Shown here piece after piece: positions 14,264 through 18,332 of a stretch of DNA of 18,332 nucleotides. Within the stretch, counting starts at the first letter, position 1; every line of letters begins with the position of its first letter. Origin of the DNA: CALMFQ01 sp964495595. Its GTDB lineage: Bacteria; Pseudomonadota; Gammaproteobacteria; Burkholderiales; SCOH01. Under the pieces are notes generated by a model, which did not search any database, was not told the DNA's origin, and saw only the letters and a list, made by a program, of their open reading frames with translations. Where the stretch lies: assembly GCA_964495595.1 (NCBI GenBank), contig CAZBWH010000065.1, positions 1 to 18,332 on the forward strand. The letters are read 5' to 3'. The position numbers and the translations under genes are program-made.

Positions 14264-15754
14264 ATGAAACTCTGGCTTGCCCGTTACGGGCTACTGCTCT
14301 GGCTGGCGCTGCTGCTGTGCGCCGGCTTTATTTCCACCACCTTTTTCGGCTACTTTGCCGCCCGCGATTCGGTACGCCAGGGCGTCGAAGAACAGACCCT
14401 GCCGATTACCGGCGACAATATCTACTCCGAAATCCAGAAAGACATCCTGCGGCCGGTGTTCATCTCGTCGCAAATGGCACACGACACGTTCCTGCGCGAC
14501 TGGATGCTGGCCGGCGAGACCGAGATGGCGCCGATCACCAAATACCTGCGCGAAATCCTGACCAAGAACCAAGCCATTTCAAGCTTTCTGGTCTCGGAAA
14601 AGACCCGCACCTACTACCACGCCCACGGCGTCCTGAAACAAGTGCACGAAAACGACCCGCGCGACCGCTGGTTTTTCCGCACCCGCGCACTGCAAGCCCC
14701 CTACGAGATCAATGTCGATCTGGACGCCGCCAACCGCGACAATCTGACCATTTTCATCAATTACCGCGTCACCGATTACCAGAACCGCTTCATCGGCGTG
14801 ACCGGCATCGGCCTGACGCTCGACACCGTCAAACAGCGGATCGACAGCTACCAGCAGCGCTTCAGGCGCAGCATCTATTTCGTCGACCGCAGCGGCCGGA
14901 TCATCCTCAGCGGCCACCCGAAGAAGCCCGCCGGCAGCCGGCTCGACCAGCACCCGGGGCTGGATGCCCTGGCCGGCCGCATCCTGGCCAACCGCAGCAA
15001 CCCGTCGCTGCACCTGGCCTATCCATCCGGGGCCGATCACGTCCTGCTCAACGCCCGCTTTCTGCCAGAGCTGGGCTGGCACCTGCTGGTCGAGCAGAAC
15101 CTGGCCGACGAAATCCGCCCCTTGCAGCGCACGCTGTGGCTGAACCTGTCGATCAGCACTGGCATCACCCTCTCCGTCCTGCTGCTGGCGCTGCTCTCGG
15201 TACGCCGCTTCCAGACGCGGCTGGAGAAAACGGCCGCTACCGACGGCCTCACCGGCCTGCCCAACCGGCAGGCATTCGATTTCGTTTACCACCAAGCCAT
15301 GCAGGATGCTGCCCGCACCGGCCAGCCGGCCTGCGTGATCCTGCTCGACATCGACCTGTTCAAACAGATCAACGACCGGCGAGGCCACCTGGTCGGCGAT
15401 GCCGTCCTGCGCGAAGTGGCCACCACCATCCAGTCATTCGGCCGCGCCAGCGACACCCCCTGCCGCTGGGGCGGCGAGGAATTCCTGATCCTGCTGAAAA
15501 ACTGCACCGGCGAACAGGCGCAAGGGCTGGCGGAGCAATTACGCCACACCATCGCCAGCCTCGATCTGGCCCATCTCAGCCAGTCCGGCGAGCCCCTGGC
15601 GATCACCGCCAGTCTGGGTGTCACGCCATGCAGCCCGCACGAACCCGCTCGCCAGGTGTTTGAACGGGCCGACCGCGCCCTCTACCGCGCCAAGCAAGAC
15701 GGGCGCAATCGGGTGCAATTCGCCAGCAGCAACGGGCAGGCAAATGATCAATAA
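14264..15754 (+). CDS. Membrane diguanylate cyclase, Cache sensor plus GGDEF
   Basis: A protein of 496 residues. TM1 spans about 9-31. A periplasmic double-Cache-like sensor runs about 35-285 (with VDLDAANRDNLTIFINYRV near 151 and FIGVTGIGL near 176, typical of dCache). TM2 spans about 291-313 and a GGDEF domain about 325-490. Catalytic features look intact: the metal-binding LLDIDLFKQIND (360-371), the active-site RWGGEEF (GGEEF at 403-407), and an RxxD product-inhibition site (Arg394 to Asp397) exactly five residues before it. It should make c-di-GMP from two GTP in response to a periplasmic ligand. No strong Shine-Dalgarno is visible before the ATG. A solute-binding protein follows 28 nt downstream, so the pair is probably one operon. 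Confidence 0.94.
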   Translation: MKLWLARYGLLLWLALLLCAGFISTTFFGYFAARDSVRQGVEEQTLPITGDNIYSEIQKDILRPVFISSQMAHDTFLRDWMLAGETEMAPITKYLREILTKNQAISSFLVSEKTRTYYHAHGVLKQVHENDPRDRWFFRTRALQAPYEINVDLDAANRDNLTIFINYRVTDYQNRFIGVTGIGLTLDTVKQRIDSYQQRFRRSIYFVDRSGRIILSGHPKKPAGSRLDQHPGLDALAGRILANRSNPSLHLAYPSGADHVLLNARFLPELGWHLLVEQNLADEIRPLQRTLWLNLSISTGITLSVLLLALLSVRRFQTRLEKTAATDGLTGLPNRQAFDFVYHQAMQDAARTGQPACVILLDIDLFKQINDRRGHLVGDAVLREVATTIQSFGRASDTPCRWGGEEFLILLKNCTGEQAQGLAEQLRHTIASLDLAHLSQSGEPLAITASLGVTPCSPHEPARQVFERADRALYRAKQDGRNRVQFASSNGQANDQ

Positions 15755-15782
15755 TGAATCGTCCCCCTCTTGAGGAAAGGCC

Positions 15783-16523
15783 GTGAAAGCTCTCCACTGG
15801 CTGGCTGCAGCGCCGTTGATCCTCGGCTCTGCGACAAGCATGGCGCTGGATCACATCGTACTGGCAGCCGAAGACGACTGGTATCCGTTCAGCGGCATTC
15901 ACAAGGGCCGTCATGCCGGCTTCTCGCCCGAACTGATCCGCGCAGCCTTTGCCACCCAGGGTGTTGATGTCAGCTTCCGGGTCATGCCACTCACCCGCTG
16001 CCTGGCACTGGCGCGGACCAGCCACGTCCTGGGCTGCGTCGAATCCATCCGCGGCCAGGACATCGAAAACCTGTACGTCTGGCATCAGGTTCCAATGTTC
16101 AAATCACGCCTGCATCTCTACGCCCGCAAAAACAGCAACTTCGTCTACCGCTCGATTCAGGATCTGCAGAATGGTCCGCGTGTCGGGGTCACCGTCGGCT
16201 ACGAATACGGCAATGAATTCGACCGCAGCCGCAGCATCCGGCGTGACATAGCCAACACCGATCTGCAGGGTCTGAACAAGCTACTGCTGGGGCGGGTTGA
16301 CCTGATGCCGGTCTACGACAAGGTGTACGCTAGCCTCGCCAGCAGCAACCCGGACATCCGCAACGGACTGAAAGCGGTCGGCACCCTGATGGAAACCGAT
16401 CTCTACATCGCCTTCTCACGCCAGCATCCCGACGCACACAAATACGCCGACCTGCTCGACAAGGGTCTGCAACAACTGCAAGCCAGTGGCGAATATCAGA
16501 AAATCGAGAATCGCTGGAAATAA
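15783..16523 (+). CDS. Periplasmic solute-binding protein (SBP_bac_3 type)
   Basis: A protein of 246 residues, the common length for family-3 (amino-acid type) binding proteins. A signal peptide (MKALHWLAAAPLILGSATSMA) is followed by the mature start LDHIVLAAEDDWYPFSG, the family's first strand and ligand loop; then GFSPELIRAAFATQGVDVSF, the hinge near RVGVTVGYEYGNEF (about 138-151), and LLDKGLQQLQASGEYQKIENRW at the C-terminus, which is family-typical. The start is GTG at 15783 with GAGGAAAGG just upstream. No ABC permease or ATPase gene is adjacent; it follows the Cache-GGDEF gene by 28 nt, which suggests it delivers a ligand to that sensor rather than to a transporter (inference). The ligand is unknown. 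Confidence 0.88.
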   Translation: MKALHWLAAAPLILGSATSMALDHIVLAAEDDWYPFSGIHKGRHAGFSPELIRAAFATQGVDVSFRVMPLTRCLALARTSHVLGCVESIRGQDIENLYVWHQVPMFKSRLHLYARKNSNFVYRSIQDLQNGPRVGVTVGYEYGNEFDRSRSIRRDIANTDLQGLNKLLLGRVDLMPVYDKVYASLASSNPDIRNGLKAVGTLMETDLYIAFSRQHPDAHKYADLLDKGLQQLQASGEYQKIENRWK

Positions 16524-16549
16524 AAAAGCCCCGCCGGCACGGCAGGGCT
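16518..16549 (-). terminator. Intrinsic terminator of the cytochrome c gene
   Basis: The minus strand carries a GC-rich hairpin: AGCCC and GCCG arms (16527-16531, 16533-16536) pair with 16540-16543 and 16545-16549 around one mismatch and a 3-nt loop. It is followed by six T and then ATTT, a textbook rho-independent terminator for the cytochrome gene ending at 16570. The U-tract is encoded by the last codons and stop of the convergent solute-binding protein gene. Confidence 0.85.
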
Positions 16550-16569
16550 CCAGTCCTTCAAGACCCGGC

Positions 16570-17322
16570 TTACTTCGAATTGCCGGCCATGTATTCCACC
16601 GCTGCAGCAAACTCCGCGTCCGAACCGCTAAAGCCGCCTTTGGGTGGCATTGCATTCAACCCCTTGATCCCGCTGGCCACCAAGGCATCCATGCCTTTGC
16701 CGATACGGGGCGCCCACGCTGCCTTGTCTCCCATCTTCGGCGCACCGGCAGCACCGGTCGCGTGGCAGGCAGCACACATCTGCCCATAAATTTCCTTGCC
16801 CCTGGTGGCCGGATCAACCTTGGTCTCAGCCGCCCCACCCGCCGGAGCAGCAGCCTTCGGCTCAGCCAGGTTGCCACCCGACTTGTTCGCCATGTAAGCA
16901 ACCGCCCGCGCCACTTCGTCATCCGTCAGATCCGGCGCCCCCCCACGGGCTGGCATGGCATTGAAGCCCTTGACCGCATGGTCAAGCAAAGTCGCCATCC
17001 CCTGCGAAATCCGCCCGGCCCAGGCCACATTGTCCCCTACCTTCGGCGCCCCTGCCGCGCCTGTTGCGTGACAAGTCGCACAAATCGCCGTGTAAACCTG
17101 CTCGCCACTACGCGCCCCCGGCGCCACCGGCTCGCTCGCCTTCGACAAGCCGACCGGCTGAATCCTTGCCGAGACAGCTTCGGCCGACATCGTCGGGCTT
17201 CCCAGATCCGCCGAGGAACTGCCAGCACTGCTCCACAACTGTGCGACCAGATACCCGGAGACAACCGGAATGGCAATCGCCCCCAGCACCGCCACCAGAG
17301 ACATCTTTGAATTTTTGCTCAT
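16570..17322 (-). CDS. Membrane-anchored di-haem cytochrome c (c5-like)
   Basis: A protein of 250 residues. An N-terminal uncleaved-type anchor (LVAVLGAIAIPVVSGYLVAQLW, 9-30) is followed by a linker and two class I cytochrome c domains. The haem sites are CATCH (81-85) and CAACH (183-187), with likely axial Met123 (FNAMPARGG) and Met225 (LNAMPPKGG). The domains are near-duplicates (both CHATGAAGAPK) joined by an Ala/Pro-rich linker (154-166). Di-haem, membrane-attached c5 proteins are known in Neisseria as electron carriers to terminal oxidase or nitrite reductase; a similar periplasmic shuttle role is likely here. AAGGGA lies 8 nt before the ATG. It is a monocistronic gene with its own promoter, operator-like palindrome and terminator. 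Confidence 0.92.
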   Translation of the reverse strand: MSKNSKMSLVAVLGAIAIPVVSGYLVAQLWSSAGSSSADLGSPTMSAEAVSARIQPVGLSKASEPVAPGARSGEQVYTAICATCHATGAAGAPKVGDNVAWAGRISQGMATLLDHAVKGFNAMPARGGAPDLTDDEVARAVAYMANKSGGNLAEPKAAAPAGGAAETKVDPATRGKEIYGQMCAACHATGAAGAPKMGDKAAWAPRIGKGMDALVASGIKGLNAMPPKGGFSGSDAEFAAAVEYMAGNSK

Positions 17323-17345
17323 GCTGTCAATCCCTTAACTCAAAA

Positions 17346-17369
17346 AATTGGCAATCAAACTTGCCAATT
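17346..17369. promoter_or_regulatory. Perfect 9-bp inverted repeat at the cytochrome c promoter
   Basis: AATTGGCAA (17346-17354) and TTGCCAATT (17361-17369) are exact inverted repeats with a 6-nt spacer. They cover the edge of the -10 box and the predicted transcription start on the minus strand. The placement suggests a repressor operator; a 5'-leader hairpin is the alternative. It does not match the FNR consensus TTGAT-N4-ATCAA. Confidence 0.55.
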
Positions 17370-17394
17370 ATACCCGCAAACCCCACCCGGACAA
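17367..17394 (-). promoter_or_regulatory. Promoter of the cytochrome c gene
   Basis: The minus strand shows -35 TTGTCC (17394-17389), a 16-nt spacer and a perfect -10 TATAAT (17372-17367). The predicted start is near 17360, leaving a leader of about 38 nt to the ATG. Confidence 0.65.
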
Positions 17395-17413
17395 CCTGGA
17401 ACACCAAACGACA

Positions 17414-17443
17414 TTGGACGCCTACCCAAAAAACCGCTATGCT
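17414..17443 (+). promoter_or_regulatory. Candidate tRNA-Arg promoter
   Basis: A -35 TTGGAC (17414-17419) and -10 TATGCT (17438-17443) with an 18-nt spacer lie about 50 bp before the mature tRNA 5' end. Confidence 0.5.
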
Positions 17444-17493
17444 TACGGCCTCCCATCGAAACCGGCCTCACCTGTCGGCCAGTTTCGAACAAG

Positions 17494-17569
17494 GCGCCCG
17501 TAGCTCAGTGGATAGAGTGTTGGCCTCCGAAGCCAAAGGTCGCGCGTTCGACTCGCGCCGGGCGCGCCA
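17494..17569 (+). tRNA. tRNA-Arg (anticodon CCG)
   Basis: A complete 76-nt cloverleaf including an encoded CCA end. The acceptor stem GCGCCCG (17494-17500) pairs with CGGGCGC (17559-17565); the discriminator is G17566 and CCA is at 17567-17569. The D arm is GCTC...GAG, the anticodon stem TTGGC/GCCAA encloses loop CTCCGAA with anticodon CCG at 17527-17529, and the T arm is GCGCG-TTCGACT-CGCGC. It reads CGG. The gene borders a degenerate mobile region, consistent with tRNA 3' ends serving as integration sites, but no duplicated tRNA end was seen in the window. Confidence 0.97.
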
Positions 17570-17690
17570 ATTAATCAATGTCTTACATGTTTGGCGGTTC
17601 TGAAATTCTTAAAGAATCGCAGCTCATGTAACCACCATGTAACCGGTAATCCTAGTCCGGCAAATTTCGGCAGCACCAGCGCATACCCCA

Positions 17691-17789
17691 CTACCGGAAA
17701 GCCTGTAATTGGATTTCAGTACCATTGCCATCACTCGCCAGCCCGTAATACGTCAAATCGCCGCATTCAGCGGAGCCATCATTTGCTGA
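17691..17789 (-). pseudogene. Unidentified C-terminal coding fragment
   Basis: The minus strand carries 32 codons from just after a stop at 17790-17792 to a TAG at 17691-17693. The predicted text (ECGDLTYYGLASDGNGTEIQ near its centre) has the composition of a real protein C-terminus rather than a random frame, and no start codon is present. It abuts the left edge of the IS3 remnant, so it may be the tail of a gene disrupted by insertion or deletion. The family is not recognised. The stretch between the tRNA and this fragment (17570-17690) contains no gene I can support. Confidence 0.35.
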
Positions 17790-17799
17790 TTACCAATTT

Positions 17800-18106
17800 G
17801 AATTATGCCCAGCATGCGCTGCTCAATGAGCCGCAAGGGAAACTGCTGGGACAATGCGCCGACGGAAAGCTGGTTCAATAGCTTCAAAAATGAACGCGTG
17901 CATGGCATTCGCTATGCAACCCACGCCGACATGAAGGCCATCAGCTTTGAGTACATTGAGGTGTTTTACAACCGGAAACGACAGCACTCCACGCTGGGTT
18001 ACCAGTCGCCGACACGGTTCCTGGAGAACTGGCTCGCTGACCAACAGCAGGAAAAACGGGTAGGATAACAGCCACCCTTGGCAGACGAAAAACCGAGGGA
18101 AGCTCA
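17800..18106 (+). mobile_element. IS3-family element, 3' remnant
   Basis: Only the last ~260 bp of the transposase gene and a short 3' non-coding end remain out of the 1.2-1.5 kb usual for IS3 elements. The right end probably lies at 18106: the minus strand there begins TGAGCTTCCCTCGG, and IS3 inverted repeats commonly begin with TG. No matching left end is present in the window. The left boundary (about 17800) is approximate. Confidence 0.65.
17805..18068 (+). pseudogene. IS3-family transposase OrfB, C-terminal fragment
   Basis: Encodes 87 residues that match the end of the IS3 OrfB DDE integrase core: SMSRKGNCWDNAPTESW (7-23) with the catalytic Glu21 and the Lys28 seven residues later, then RYATHADMKAISFEYIEVF and the closing YNRKRQHSTLGYQSP motif. 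The first two catalytic aspartates and the HTH/OrfA region are absent, and an in-frame stop lies at 17796 just before the fragment, so it is not functional. Confidence 0.88.
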
Positions 18107-18271
18107 TTCAAACCGGTCGCCAAACACAACCTCAAATTCTTCCGCATAATCCAACCAGAACCAAGGACTGATACCGGTTTCAAGAATTCTGGCTAATGAC
18201 CATGTATCGCCAGTATTTTTATCCAGCCATGCAACGGCTCGGCAAGTAATCGCTCGTTCGCGCCCCTTGAG
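18104..18271 (-). pseudogene. Unidentified coding fragment ending at the IS3 edge
   Basis: The minus strand carries 55 codons between a stop at 18272-18274 and TGA at 18104-18106, with no ATG, GTG or TTG start. The text (TGDTWSLARILETGISPWFW in its middle, then acidic and aromatic residues) looks like genuine protein. A reading shift of one base at the GGGG run (18263-18266) would extend the frame upstream to the window edge, suggesting a frameshift. The TGA stop coincides with the likely first three bases of the IS3 end, so the stop may be supplied by the insertion. The product is not recognised. The rest of the window (18272-18332) holds a 6-bp hairpin at 18262-18279 and nothing else I can name. 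Confidence 0.4.
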
Positions 18272-18332
18272 TCAGGGGCCACGCCAGCCGGGCAAGGGTT
18301 CCCGGTTTTCCTCCCGTCGGAGTAGGCGCGGC

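Noticed and set aside
17575..17720. Minus-strand frame of about 50 codons next to the tRNA
   Set aside because: It overlaps the end of a better-looking fragment in another frame, has no start codon, and its hydrophobic text matches nothing I know.
17591..17881. Plus-strand frame of 96 codons running into the IS3 remnant
   Set aside because: Its last third is a frame-shifted reading of the transposase fragment, and the first part has no recognisable feature or ribosome binding site.

Overview
The window reads as chromosome of a high-GC (by eye a little over 60%) betaproteobacterium, most likely of the order Neisseriales (Chromobacteriaceae or Neisseriaceae relatives). Three things point there. 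The block rsmI / lpoA-yraN-diaA-dolP keeps the gene order known from gamma- and betaproteobacteria. A divergent TetR gene next to an MFP-RND-OMF operon recalls mtrR-mtrCDE. A membrane-anchored di-haem cytochrome c5-like protein is present, a form known from Neisseria. The genus cannot be fixed from the sequence alone.

Layout. 1-2911 (minus strand): rsmI, then an outer-membrane porin-like protein and a small PstS-like periplasmic protein. 2900-5564 (plus strand): an operon for envelope and housekeeping functions (LppC/LpoA-type protein, YraN, DiaA-type SIS protein, BON-domain lipoprotein), followed by the zinc-ribbon gene yjdM. rsmI and lpoA diverge and overlap at their 5' ends. 6035-7210: a TetR regulator facing a hotdog-fold (DUF4442) gene across an inverted-repeat-rich operator/promoter. 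7350-13497: a tripartite RND efflux operon (minus strand: membrane fusion protein, permease, outer-membrane factor) with a divergent TetR repressor. A 100-N assembly gap removes both N-termini and the shared control region. 13562-14062: a small DUF4405 membrane protein. 14101-14216: a 116-bp imperfect palindrome with 21-bp inverted ends, which looks like a MITE or intergenic repeat. 14264-16523: a Cache-GGDEF diguanylate cyclase followed by a periplasmic solute-binding protein, a plausible ligand-sensing pair. 16518-17394 (minus strand): a di-haem cytochrome c with a clear promoter, an operator-like palindrome and a terminator. 17494-17569: tRNA-Arg(CCG). 17570-18332: a degenerate region after the tRNA with the 3' end of an IS3-family element and two unidentified minus-strand coding fragments.

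Most of the window is ordinary core genome. The parts that deserve a second look are the regulatory palindromes, the intergenic repeats, the diguanylate cyclase/solute-binding protein pair, the porin/PstS-like pair, and the broken region behind the tRNA. I see no CRISPR array, no complete mobile element and no obviously new defence system.
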